Below are positions 35,159 to 45,399 of a DNA stretch of 64,000 bases, one piece after another. The stretch covers positions 1,798,001 through 1,862,000 of the forward strand of contig NZ_CP108025.1 in the NCBI RefSeq assembly GCF_041435095.1, in the 5' to 3' direction. Every line of letters begins with the position of its first letter. The stretch's first letter is position 1. The notes below the pieces were generated by a model. It saw only the letters and a program-made list of their open reading frames with translations, was not told where the DNA came from and did no database searches. The translations under genes were made by a program, and so were the position numbers. The stretch is from Kitasatospora sp. NBC_00315 (GTDB taxonomy: Bacteria; Actinomycetota; Actinomycetes; Streptomycetales; Streptomycetaceae).

Positions 35159-35592
35159 CGCGCACCATCGCCACTCACCAGGATCTGGACTGGCTGCTGG
35201 ACGGACTCGTCGACTCGGTGGCCGGCACCAGGCACGCCGTTCTGCTCTCCGACGACGGCCTGGTGGTCAGCCACTCCCGGAGCATCGACCGCTCGGACGC
35301 CGAGCGCCTGGCCGCCGTCGCCACCGGCCAGCAGAGCCTGGCCCGCGGCGTCGGGCAGCTCTTCGACGGCGGCCAGGTCCACCAGGTGATCGTCGAGCTG
35401 GCCGACCTCTGGCTGTTCATCATCGCCGCGGCCCAGGGCACCCACCTCGCGGTGGTCGCCTCCCAGGAGGTCGACGCCGAGGTCATGTCGATGGCCATGC
35501 ACACGCTGGTCCAGCAGGTCGGCCAGAAGCTCGCCACCCCCACCCGCTCCAGTGAGTTCGACGCGTTCGCCGCCCGGGGTGGACGAGGGTGA
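35155..35592 (+). CDS. Roadblock/LC7 domain protein (CvnB type)
   Basis: A 145-aa protein of the longin-like roadblock/LC7 fold. It reads DLDWLLDGLVDSVAGTRHAVLLSDDGLVV then HQVIVELADLWLFIIAAAQGTHLAVV. In conservons CvnB partners the GTPase CvnD and probably acts as a GTPase-activating or membrane-linking subunit. ATG 35155 overlaps the kinase stop in ATGA (35155-35158), implying coupled translation. Confidence 0.95.
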   Translation: MTRTIATHQDLDWLLDGLVDSVAGTRHAVLLSDDGLVVSHSRSIDRSDAERLAAVATGQQSLARGVGQLFDGGQVHQVIVELADLWLFIIAAAQGTHLAVVASQEVDAEVMSMAMHTLVQQVGQKLATPTRSSEFDAFAARGGRG

Positions 35593-36020
35593 GGCCGCAC
35601 TGGAGCGACGAGGAGGAGGACGACGAGGATCTGTCGGGCACCATGGTGCGCCCGTACACGATCACCCGGGGCCGGACCGCCCCGGAGCGCGACGACCTCA
35701 CCCTCATCACCGTGCTGACGACCGTCCAGGACGGCGGCCGCGCGGAGTTCGGGCGGACGGGTTTCGACCGCGCCGCCCGGACCCCGCGCGGGCTCCAGCC
35801 GGAACACCGGCTCATCCTCGACCGCTGCCGCCGGCCGGCCGCGGTGGCCGAGGTGGCCGCCGATCTCAACCTGCCGGTATCGGTGACCAAGATCCTGCTG
35901 GGCGACCTGATCGCCCAGGGCCTGCTGCTGGCCCGCGCGCCGCTCTCGGTGGCGGTGGCCGGCGGCGGAGTGGACCTCGGCCTGCTCAGGGCCGTTCGCG
36001 AAGGACTCCGGAGACTGTGA
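35589..36020 (+). CDS. DUF742 protein (CvnC type)
   Basis: A 143-aa protein with an acidic N-terminus (SDEEEDDEDLSG), the DUF742 marker MVRPYTITRGRTAP and a winged-helix-like PAAVAEVAADLNLPVSVTKILLGDLI. Its role in the conservon complex is not settled; the HTH-like fold suggests regulation. GTG 35589 overlaps the upstream stop in GTGA. Confidence 0.95.
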   Translation: MRPHWSDEEEDDEDLSGTMVRPYTITRGRTAPERDDLTLITVLTTVQDGGRAEFGRTGFDRAARTPRGLQPEHRLILDRCRRPAAVAEVAADLNLPVSVTKILLGDLIAQGLLLARAPLSVAVAGGGVDLGLLRAVREGLRRL

Positions 36021-36616
36021 ACACCATGACAATCGGGACGAACGGTCAGACCGCACCCGCCGCCGTCAAGATCCTGATCGCCGGCGGGTTCGGCGTGGGC
36101 AAGACCACCCTGGTCGGCGCCGTCAGCGAGGTGCCGCCGCTGCGCACCGAGGAGTACCTGACCAAGGCCAGCGTCGGCGTCGACGACCTGAGCGGTGTGG
36201 ACAACAAGAGCACCACCACGGTGGCCCTGGACTTCGGCCGGATCACCGTCAGCAGCGAGCTGGTGGTGTACCTGTTCGGCACGCCGGGCCAGGAGCGCTT
36301 CTGGTTCATGTGGAACGACCTGGTCAACGGCGCGCTCGGCGGGATCGTCATCGTCGACACCCGCCGGGTGGAGAGCAGCTTCGCGTCCATCGACTTCTTC
36401 GAGAGCCGGGGCATCCCCTTCGTGGTCGCGATCAACTGCTTCCACGGCCGCAACACCCGTACGGCGGAGGAGATCAGGGGCGCGCTGGACCTCGACCCGC
36501 AGGTCCCGATGCTGCTCGGCGACGTCCGCGAGCGGGCGTTCGGCCGCGATCTGCTGCTCGCGCTGGTCGACCACCTGATGACCCTGCCCGCCCCGCTGGC
36601 CGCACCGGTCGGCTGA
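36017..36616 (+). CDS. Conservon small GTPase (CvnD type)
   Basis: A 199-aa MglA-like GTPase. The P-loop is GGFGVGKTTL (about residues 22-31), and the G3 region reads LFGTPGQERFWFMW. KKASVGVDD-like TKASVGVDDLSG lies in switch I. With CvnA-C it forms the membrane-associated complex thought to resemble eukaryotic G-protein signalling. GTG 36017 overlaps the DUF742 stop in GTGA; ATG 36026 three codons later is an alternative start. Confidence 0.95.
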   Translation: MNTMTIGTNGQTAPAAVKILIAGGFGVGKTTLVGAVSEVPPLRTEEYLTKASVGVDDLSGVDNKSTTTVALDFGRITVSSELVVYLFGTPGQERFWFMWNDLVNGALGGIVIVDTRRVESSFASIDFFESRGIPFVVAINCFHGRNTRTAEEIRGALDLDPQVPMLLGDVRERAFGRDLLLALVDHLMTLPAPLAAPVG

Positions 36617-36670
36617 CCCGCCCCGCGTCCTCCCCCCGGCCGACCCACCACCTTTTTGGAGACCTCCGTC

Positions 36671-37816
36671 ATGTCCTCACCCCTGCGCGTCCTGATCCAC
36701 GGCGGCGGCATCGGCGGCCTGACCCTGGCCACCGCGCTGGCCCGGCGCGGCCACCAGGTCGACGTCGCCGAGCTCCGCGAGGAGCTGGACGCCCTCGGCG
36801 TCGGCATCATCCAGCCCTCGAACGCGCTGCACGTGATGCGCGAGATCGGCGTACTGGCCGAGTGCCTGGAGGCGGGCTTCGAGTGGGAGGTGCTGACCAT
36901 CTGCGACCCCGCCGGCGCCCCCCTCGCCAAGATCCCGCAGCCTCGGATGGCCGACGCCCCCTCGAACAACGGCATCCCCCGCCCGGCGCTGGCCAAGGTG
37001 CTCGGCCGGGCCGCCGCCGAGGCGGGCGCGAAGATCCGCTTCGGCACCACCGTCACCGCTCTCACCGACGACGGCGAGGGTGTCGACGTCACCCTCTCCG
37101 ACGGCACCGAGGGCCGCTGGGACCTGGTGGTCGGCTTCGACGGCATCGGCTCCCCGCTGCGCCGGCGGCTGTACGGCGACCGCTTCGAGCCGCAGTACAC
37201 CGGCTTCGCCAACTGGCGGGTGACGGTGCCGCGCCAGGCCGAGGTGCAGGGCGTGGTGATGAGCGCGGGCAACCGCAACGCCAAGGCGCTGCTGACCCCG
37301 ATCACCGACGACCTGATGTACCTGGGAACGGTGTTCGCCGAGGCCGAGGACTTCCGCCCGGACCCGGCGCGCGCCCACGAGCAGCTCGCCGAGCGGCTCA
37401 CCGCGTTCTCCGGCCCGGTCGCCGAGGCGCTCACCCACGTCACGGACCCGGCCGCGGTGGTCTACTCGCGGATCTCCCAGGTCACCGTCGAGGACGCCTG
37501 GCACGTCGGCCGGGTGGTGCTGGCCGGCGACGCCGCGCACGCCAGCACCCCGCACCTGGCCCAGGGCGCGGCGATGGCCGTGGAGGACGCCCTGGTGCTG
37601 GCCGAGAGCCTGGACGCGGCGCTGGCGGCCGGGGAGGGCGTGGACGCGGCCCTGGACGCCTGGGAGGCCCGCCGCCGTCCCCGGGCGATGTGGGTGCAGA
37701 GCCTGTCCCGGGCCATCCTGAAGCAGGAGACCGGCAGCCCGACCACCCCCGAGGAGGACGAGCTGCTGAAGGTCGGCATCCCGGGCGCGGCGCACTTCCT
37801 CGTACGCCCGTACTGA
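36671..37816 (+). CDS. FAD-dependent monooxygenase (PHBH fold)
   Basis: A 381-aa flavoprotein hydroxylase. The dinucleotide fold is GGGIGGLTLATAL (residues 11-23), the middle DLVVGFDGIGSPLR is the DG motif, and VVLAGDAAHASTPHLAQGA is the second FAD-binding GD motif. It would use NAD(P)H and O2 to hydroxylate a small substrate. ATG 36671 has GGAG (36658-36661); a TTG at 36656 would add five residues. It lies 54 bp downstream of the conservon GTPase and may be its last gene, taking the place of the P450 found in some conservons. Confidence 0.88.
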   Translation: MSSPLRVLIHGGGIGGLTLATALARRGHQVDVAELREELDALGVGIIQPSNALHVMREIGVLAECLEAGFEWEVLTICDPAGAPLAKIPQPRMADAPSNNGIPRPALAKVLGRAAAEAGAKIRFGTTVTALTDDGEGVDVTLSDGTEGRWDLVVGFDGIGSPLRRRLYGDRFEPQYTGFANWRVTVPRQAEVQGVVMSAGNRNAKALLTPITDDLMYLGTVFAEAEDFRPDPARAHEQLAERLTAFSGPVAEALTHVTDPAAVVYSRISQVTVEDAWHVGRVVLAGDAAHASTPHLAQGAAMAVEDALVLAESLDAALAAGEGVDAALDAWEARRRPRAMWVQSLSRAILKQETGSPTTPEEDELLKVGIPGAAHFLVRPY

Positions 37817-37836
37817 TTCCGACCTGTTCGACCTGG

Positions 37837-37869
37837 TGGGGCCCCGTCGCCTGACGGGGCCCCATTTTT
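37837..37869 (+). terminator. Classical intrinsic terminator
   Basis: A perfect 12-bp stem, TGGGGCCCCGTC (37837-37848) with GACGGGGCCCCA (37853-37864), GCCT loop, then five T (37865-37869). A T-run is rare in this genome, so it is a reliable end for the conservon transcript and separates it from the geosmin synthase gene. Confidence 0.93.
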
Positions 37870-37929
37870 GTCTGCTGATATGACTGTTTCGGTTACCGGA
37901 TACGCCGCCGGGACCCCGGGTAATGCTGA

Positions 37930-40254
<2,325 letters not shown>

Positions 40255-40297
40255 CCGGCGGGGGGCCGCCGGGGTGGGCGGCGCGGGCCGCGGGCGG

Positions 40298-40336
40298 GCG
40301 GCGGGGCCGGTCGGATCGTCCGACCGGCCCCGCCGC
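40298..40336 (+). terminator. Strong hairpin after geosmin synthase gene
   Basis: An 18-bp perfect stem (40298-40315 with 40319-40336) with a TCG loop, starting 43 bp after the stop. No T-run. Confidence 0.8.
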
Positions 40337-40399
40337 ACGCCCGGCAGCGGGAGGCCGGTCCGGTGAACGTGCCCCTACTGTTCACCACGTGACACCACA

Positions 40400-40429
40400 T
40401 TGGTATGACAGATGGGTTATGTGTATACA
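40400..40429 (+). promoter_or_regulatory. Candidate promoter for MFS gene
   Basis: TTGGTA (40400-40405) and TATACA (40424-40429) with an 18-bp spacer. Around the -10, ATGTGTATACAT is an imperfect palindrome, possibly an operator. The stretch is AT-rich and would give a 5' leader of about 30 nt. Confidence 0.5.
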
Positions 40430-40466
40430 TCTCGCTATCCTGACCGCCCATTGACGGAGAATCACC

Positions 40467-41696
40467 GTGTCCTCTCCCCCCGCCGTCGCGCCTGCCGTCC
40501 CCACCGCGTCGGCCGCCCCCGCGGCCCCCCCTGCGTCCAGGTTCCAGGCTCCGGTGCTGATGGCCGGCAGCTGCCTGCCGATCCTCGGAGCGGTGCTGAT
40601 CGCGCCGGTCCTGCCCAAGATGCAGGACCACTTCGCCTCGACCGCCGGCGCGGACGCGCTCGTCCCGATGGCCCTGACCATCCCGGCGCTCGCGCTGGCC
40701 CTGCTGGCCCCCTTCGCGGGCATGCTGGTCGACCGGCTCGGCCGCAAGCGGCTGCTGGTCGGCGCCTCCCTCGTGTACGCGCCGATCGGCACGGCGCCGC
40801 TGTGGCTCGACTCGCTGGGCTCGATCGTCGCCGCCCGCGCGCTGCTGGGTGTGGTCGAAGCGGTCATCATGACCTGCTGCACCACCCTGATCGGCGACTA
40901 CTACGACGGCAAGCAGCGGGAGCGCTACCTCGCCCTGCAGGCCGTCTGCAGCGCCCTGTCCGCCACCGCCTTCTTCGCCGTCGGCGGGGCGATCGGCTCG
41001 GCCGGCTGGCGCGCGCCGTTCTGGGCCTACGCGGTCAGCCTGCTGCTGGCGCCGCTGATGGCCGCCGTCCTGGTCGTGCCCCGCCGTACCGAACCGCAGG
41101 GCGCCGAGGCGGCCGAGGCCGGCCGGCCATTCCCCTGGCGCCGGCTGGCCGCGCCCTGCGCGCTCACCTTCTTCGGCGCGGTCGTCTTCTACACCGTGCC
41201 CGTGGAGATGTCCTACCTGCTGGACGACATCGGGGTGAAGGCGACCGCCACGATCGGCATCGCGAGCGCGACGGCCAGCGTGGCCACCGTGATCGGCGCA
41301 TTCACCTTCACCCGGCTGGCCGACCGGGCCGAGCGGCTGCTGCCCGCCGTGCTGACGCTGTGCGCGGCCGGCTTCACCGTGATGTGGCTCGCCGACGGCA
41401 CCGTGCTCCTGGTGGTGGGCGCCGTGGTCAACTGCCTCGGCGGCGGCATGCTGCTGCCGACCCTGCTGACCCGGGCGATGGCCCTGCTGGACTTCGCCGA
41501 CCGGGGCCGCGGCACCGGTCTCTGGAACGCCGCCTTCTTCTTCGGCGAGTTCGTCTGCCCCCTGATCCTGCTCGGCGTCTCGCACGCGGTGGGCGGCCTG
41601 GCGGGCGCGGTCGGCCTGCTCGGCGCGGCCACCCTGGTACTGGCCGCCGTACTGCGGTTCACCCGGCGCCCGGCGGCGGCGCTGCCGTCCGCCTGA
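40467..41696 (+). CDS. MFS transporter
   Basis: A 409-aa membrane protein with about 12 helices. The N-terminal half shows PFAGMLVDRLGRKRLLVG, the MFS motif A. Helices continue through ALAVARALL-like segments to the last helix AGAVGLLGAATLVLAAVL. Substrate unknown; the overall look is of a drug or sugar exporter. The GTG at 40467 has ACGGAGA upstream, and the first 20 residues are Ala/Pro-rich. It stands alone after the geosmin terminator, so it need not be part of that pathway. Confidence 0.88.
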   Translation: MSSPPAVAPAVPTASAAPAAPPASRFQAPVLMAGSCLPILGAVLIAPVLPKMQDHFASTAGADALVPMALTIPALALALLAPFAGMLVDRLGRKRLLVGASLVYAPIGTAPLWLDSLGSIVAARALLGVVEAVIMTCCTTLIGDYYDGKQRERYLALQAVCSALSATAFFAVGGAIGSAGWRAPFWAYAVSLLLAPLMAAVLVVPRRTEPQGAEAAEAGRPFPWRRLAAPCALTFFGAVVFYTVPVEMSYLLDDIGVKATATIGIASATASVATVIGAFTFTRLADRAERLLPAVLTLCAAGFTVMWLADGTVLLVVGAVVNCLGGGMLLPTLLTRAMALLDFADRGRGTGLWNAAFFFGEFVCPLILLGVSHAVGGLAGAVGLLGAATLVLAAVLRFTRRPAAALPSA

Positions 41697-41819
41697 CCTC
41701 CCCCGAGGGCCGGCCGGGCTCCCGCACGGATCCCGGCCGGCCCGCGCCGCCCCCGGCACGCCCTCGGGCGATCGCGCCGCCCAGCACCGAGGATGGGGGG
41801 AGGCCATGAGGAGGCACCT

Positions 41820-42554
41820 GTGGAGCAGGGGAACAGCGGGCCGGCCGGCGGCCGGATCGACGTGCGCAGCGCGGTGGCCGCCACCGTCCTGCTGCTGGTC
41901 GCGGCCAACGTCCTCAACAACCGGATCGCGCCCTCGGCCTACCTGATCACGGCGCCGGTGACGGCCGCGCTGCTGCTGCTCCTGCTGCGCCTGGCCGGTG
42001 GTACCTGGGCCGACGCCGGGCTGGACCGGGCCGGCTGGGGGCGCGGCGCGCGGTGGGCCGCCGTCCTGATCGCCCTGGTGGCGGCGGTCTACCTGGCGGG
42101 AGCCCTGTTCCCGCCGACCCGGGGCCTGTTCGCCGACCGCCGGACGCAGGGCGACGGCGCGGGCACCGTCGCCTTCGAGGTGCTGGTGAGGCTGCCGCTC
42201 GGCACCGTGCTGCTGGAGGAGCTGGCCTTCCGGGGCGTGCTGTACGGGCTGCTGTGGAAGGGCTGGGGCGTCAAGGTCGCCACGATCGGCTCCTCGGTCC
42301 TCTTCGGGCTCTGGCACGTGCTGCCCTCGCTGCACCTGGGCGAGGACAAGCCCGCGCTGGGCTCACTGTTCGGGCACTCCGTCGTGGGGGTGGTCGTGGT
42401 GGAGGCCGGCACCGTCCTGTTCACCGGCCTGGCCGGAGTGCTCTTCTGCGAGCTGCGCCGGCGCAGCGGCAGCCTGCTGGCCCCGGCCGGACTGCACTGG
42501 GCGACCAACGCGCTGGGGATCGTGACGGCCTTCGCCCTGCGCTCGCTGACCTGA
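41820..42554 (+). CDS. CPBP-family intramembrane metalloprotease
   Basis: A 244-aa membrane protein of the Rce1/CPBP (ABI) family. Motif 1 LEELAFRGVLYG holds Glu133-Glu134 and Arg138, motif 2 is FGLWHVLPSL and motif 4 is GLHWATNALG with His and Asn. Members cleave or modify peptides within the membrane; bacterial members often protect against or process bacteriocins. The GTG at 41820 is chosen because GAGGAGG (41808-41814) lies 5 bases upstream. Confidence 0.9.
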   Translation: MEQGNSGPAGGRIDVRSAVAATVLLLVAANVLNNRIAPSAYLITAPVTAALLLLLLRLAGGTWADAGLDRAGWGRGARWAAVLIALVAAVYLAGALFPPTRGLFADRRTQGDGAGTVAFEVLVRLPLGTVLLEELAFRGVLYGLLWKGWGVKVATIGSSVLFGLWHVLPSLHLGEDKPALGSLFGHSVVGVVVVEAGTVLFTGLAGVLFCELRRRSGSLLAPAGLHWATNALGIVTAFALRSLT

Positions 42555-42621
42555 GCCCGGCGGGCGGGCGGGAGGTGCCGGCCGGGGCCCGGTCCGGGCG
42601 CCGGGGCGGGACCCGGGCCGG

Positions 42622-44298
42622 TCAGCGCGCCATCAGTTCCGCCAGCCGCGTGGTGTCGGCGGCCGTCCAGCCCGGCGGCGCGGCGATCGCGGCCCAGGCG
42701 TCGGTGGGCAGCGTCCCGTACCGGTGGCCGAAGCCGGCCGGCACGTCGTTGGCTCCGGCCAGGTCGCAGGCGACCTGCCAGAAGGTGACGACGGGGTACC
42801 AGCGCATCGCCGGGGAGACGTCCGCGGCGCGCGGGTCGTCGAGCCACTCCGGTCTGCTCAGGAGCATGCCGGGGCTCCACCAGACGATCGGGTCCGAGCC
42901 GTTCTGCAGGTAGACGACCCGGGTGCCGTCCCAGGGCTGCGCCGGGAGCTCCAGGTCGGCCGGCACCTGGGCGAAGCGCACCGAACGGCCATTCTCGAAG
43001 ACCGGGCGCCAGACCGGGCTGCCCTGCTGCCGGTCGTCGGTGACCCGGCGCCAGATCGGGTTGTCGAAGGTCGGGCCGACCAGCAGGGCGCCTTCGGTCT
43101 CGGCCGCCAACCGGTCGAGCCGCCCGTCGAAGGCCTTCTCGGTGGCGAACGACCCCAGGCTCTCCCCGTAGACCACCAGGCGCGGGCGGTCTCCGGCGGG
43201 GAGCGTCGCCCACTTGGCGTGCACCGCGTCGAACAGGGCCCGGCCGGCGTCGGTGGCCTCGTCCTCGGTCAGCACCGAGACCCAGCTCGGCAGGTAGGAG
43301 TACTGGATGGCCACCATCGCGCTGTCCCCGGCGTACATGTACTCCAGCGGCGTGCTGGCCTGCGCGTTGATCCAGCCGCTGCCGGTGGTGGCCATCACGG
43401 CGAGGATGCTGCGGCGGAAGCCTCCGGTGCGCTCCAGCTCGGCGACGGCCAGGTCGGCCCGCCCCTGCAGGGTGTCGGCCGACCGCAGTCCGACGTAGAC
43501 CCGGACCGGGTCCTGGGCCTGGCGGCCGGCGAACGCGGACAGTTCGGCCTCGGTCGCGGCGGTGCCGACGAAGTCCCGGCCCTTGGAGCCGAGGCTCTCC
43601 CAGGACTCCAGCGAGGCGGGGCTGCCCGAGAGCGTGGGCAGCTGCGGCCGGACGATCCCGGCGGTGGTGCCCTGGTCGGTGAGCGAGGCGGCGCGCTCGA
43701 CCACGTCCAGCACCCCGGAGAGCAGGAAGCCCTGGACGAAGCCGACCACCAGGAAGGCCACCACCGCGACGCCCGCGCCGAGCGCGAGGCGCGCCGGGAC
43801 CACCCGCCCCAGCGCGCGCCCGACCACCCGGGTGGCGAGCCGCAGCACCCGGGCCACCAGCACGATCAGCGCGCCGGTCAGCAGCGCGGCCAGGGGCACC
43901 AGCGACCACCGCCACCAGGAGATCTCCGGGGGCAGCGACACGGCCCGCCGGACCTCCCCCTGCCAGCGCACGCTCCAGGCGGTCACCGCCACCACGAGCA
44001 CCGCGCCGACCACCGCGAGCACCGCCCAGGCCGTCCGGCGGACCCGGGGCCCCGGCCGGGCCCCGAGCCTGCGGGCGATCGCGGCGACCAGGGCCCCGGC
44101 CCCGTACCCGATCGCGGCCGTCACCCCCGCCTCGACACCCTGCAGCCACCAGGAGCGGGGCAGCATGGAGGGGGTGAGGGACAGGTAGTAGAAGAGGACC
44201 GCGCCGGCCACCGCACCCCACCCGGGCCGGCCCCTGACCACCGGGCGGTCGCCGGTGTGCTCGCCGAGCCGAGTGCCGAACCGTGACCACGCCCGCAC
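42622..44298 (-). CDS. Membrane alpha/beta-hydrolase (Abhydrolase_9 type)
   Basis: A 558-aa protein. Residues 30-240 include four or five membrane helices; the rest is an alpha/beta-hydrolase domain. The nucleophile elbow reads LVVYGESLGSFA, giving Ser in GxSxG, preceded by DSAMVAIQYSYLPSW, a mark of PF10081-type proteins. Related mycobacterial and streptomycete proteins are poorly characterised, likely lipid esterases facing outside. GTG 44298 has GAGGAG upstream. The gene is convergent with the CPBP gene and divergent from the TetR gene. Confidence 0.88.
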   Translation of the reverse strand: MRAWSRFGTRLGEHTGDRPVVRGRPGWGAVAGAVLFYYLSLTPSMLPRSWWLQGVEAGVTAAIGYGAGALVAAIARRLGARPGPRVRRTAWAVLAVVGAVLVVAVTAWSVRWQGEVRRAVSLPPEISWWRWSLVPLAALLTGALIVLVARVLRLATRVVGRALGRVVPARLALGAGVAVVAFLVVGFVQGFLLSGVLDVVERAASLTDQGTTAGIVRPQLPTLSGSPASLESWESLGSKGRDFVGTAATEAELSAFAGRQAQDPVRVYVGLRSADTLQGRADLAVAELERTGGFRRSILAVMATTGSGWINAQASTPLEYMYAGDSAMVAIQYSYLPSWVSVLTEDEATDAGRALFDAVHAKWATLPAGDRPRLVVYGESLGSFATEKAFDGRLDRLAAETEGALLVGPTFDNPIWRRVTDDRQQGSPVWRPVFENGRSVRFAQVPADLELPAQPWDGTRVVYLQNGSDPIVWWSPGMLLSRPEWLDDPRAADVSPAMRWYPVVTFWQVACDLAGANDVPAGFGHRYGTLPTDAWAAIAAPPGWTAADTTRLAELMAR

Positions 44299-44396
44299 GT
44301 CCCGCTCCTCTTCCGTCCGGCTGCCCCGCTCTTCGACAATCGACCTATGTTCCGCCTGACGCCCCGTTGATCCGGGTTCATCGGGTGTGCGGCGAT

Positions 44397-44443
44397 TTCG
44401 TGTCCTGCGGCGGCACGGCCGTTCGTGTCCTGCGGCGGCACGG
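44397..44443. repeat. 22-bp direct repeat in divergent spacer
   Basis: Two identical 22-bp copies starting TTCGTGTCCTGCGGCGGCAC (44397-44418 and 44422-44443), 25 bp apart. The 306-bp spacer 44299-44604 otherwise holds only the operator noted at 44561; I see no gene in it. Confidence 0.85.
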
Positions 44444-44560
44444 GCGGCGGCCACCGGATCGGCGGTCCGGGGCTCACGCCGAAGTCGAGGCCGTCGACAG
44501 CCGGTTCGTCGGGAGGGGTGATCCGGAGCAGGCGCTCCGATGCCCTACTCACAAGTAAGT

Positions 44561-44574
44561 TTACTACTCGGTAA
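44561..44574 (+). promoter_or_regulatory. Candidate TetR operator
   Basis: TTAC-tactcg-GTAA inverted repeat in an AT-rich island, 30 bp upstream of the TetR start. Nearby AAGTAAGT and GGTAAGTT are further half-site look-alikes. Likely autoregulation, and possibly control of the divergent hydrolase. Confidence 0.45.
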
Positions 44575-44604
44575 GTTCGGGGCCGGGTTGGATACCCTTG
44601 CACG

Positions 44605-45315
44605 ATGGATCCGCAGACCGGCCGCAAGCGGCTACCCCGCAAGGTCCGCGAACAGCAGATGCTCGACGCCGCCGTGCAGGTGTTCTCCCGGCGCGGCTTC
44701 CACGCCGCCTCGATGGACGAGGTCGCCGAGCACGCCCGGGTGTCCAAGCCCCTGCTGTACCTGTACCTGGGCTCCAAGGAGGAGATCTTCTCCGCGTGCA
44801 TCGCCCGGGAGGCCGACCGCCTGGTCAACGCCATCGGCGCGGCCACGCCGGCCGACGGTGGTGACCCGGCCGAGCAGCTCTGGGACGGGTTGACCGCCTT
44901 CCTCACCCACGTCGCGGAGAACCGCGCCGGCTGGGTGGTCCTCTACCGGCAGGCCCGCAGCCGGAGCGACTCGCTCGCCGCCCAGGTCGCCCGGGCCAGG
45001 GCGGAGATCGTCGACACCGTCACCGGACTCGTCCGCCAGGCCATGGAGCCGTCCGGGCGCGGCATCGCCGGCGGCGACTACGCCGCGCTGCGCAGGGAGT
45101 CCGCGGCCGTCGCGCACGCGCTGGTCGGCGCCGCCGACGCGCTGGCCGAGTGGGCGCTCGCGGTGCCCGGCGAGCAGCCTCGGGCCACCGCCCGCCGACT
45201 GATGGACCTGGTCTGGATCGGCCTGGAGCGGCGGGCCAAGGGTGAGGGCTTCCACCCGCCCGGTGAGCCGGAGGGCGGCGAATCGGTCGCCGACCGGCTC
45301 CGGGCGAACCCCTGA
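44605..45315 (+). CDS. TetR-family transcriptional regulator
   Basis: A 236-aa regulator. The HTH reads ASMDEVAEHARVSKPLLYLYL, preceded by AAVQVFSRRGFHA. The C-terminal domain AENRAGWVVLYRQARSRSDSL resembles TetR_C of regulators tied to lipid or drug response. The tail after residue 215 is Gly/Glu-rich. ATG 44605 starts MDPQTGRKRLP, as expected. It is followed by a hairpin, then by two convergent secreted hydrolase genes. The target is unknown; the divergent membrane hydrolase is the simplest choice. Confidence 0.9.
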   Translation: MDPQTGRKRLPRKVREQQMLDAAVQVFSRRGFHAASMDEVAEHARVSKPLLYLYLGSKEEIFSACIAREADRLVNAIGAATPADGGDPAEQLWDGLTAFLTHVAENRAGWVVLYRQARSRSDSLAAQVARARAEIVDTVTGLVRQAMEPSGRGIAGGDYAALRRESAAVAHALVGAADALAEWALAVPGEQPRATARRLMDLVWIGLERRAKGEGFHPPGEPEGGESVADRLRANP

Positions 45316-45343
45316 GCGGACCGCGGAGCGCAGCAGCGGGCCG

Positions 45344-45383
45344 GCCGGGACCGGTCCCCACCTGGGTGGGGCCCGGTCCCGGC
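45344..45383. terminator. Bidirectional hairpin
   Basis: An 18-bp stem with one mismatch (45344-45361 against 45366-45383), CTGG loop. It lies between the TetR stop and the stop of the convergent penicillin acylase gene. Confidence 0.7.
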
Positions 45384-45399
45384 CGACGGACCGGAGCGG

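Noticed and set aside
37879-37885. TATGACT upstream of the geosmin synthase, matching part of the conservon inverted repeat
   Set aside because: A 7-base match without its inverted partner is too short to call a shared regulator site.
44283-44558. A 91-codon plus-strand frame in the spacer before the TetR gene
   Set aside because: It includes the 22-bp direct repeat and shows no family pattern or ribosome site; it is better read as regulatory DNA.
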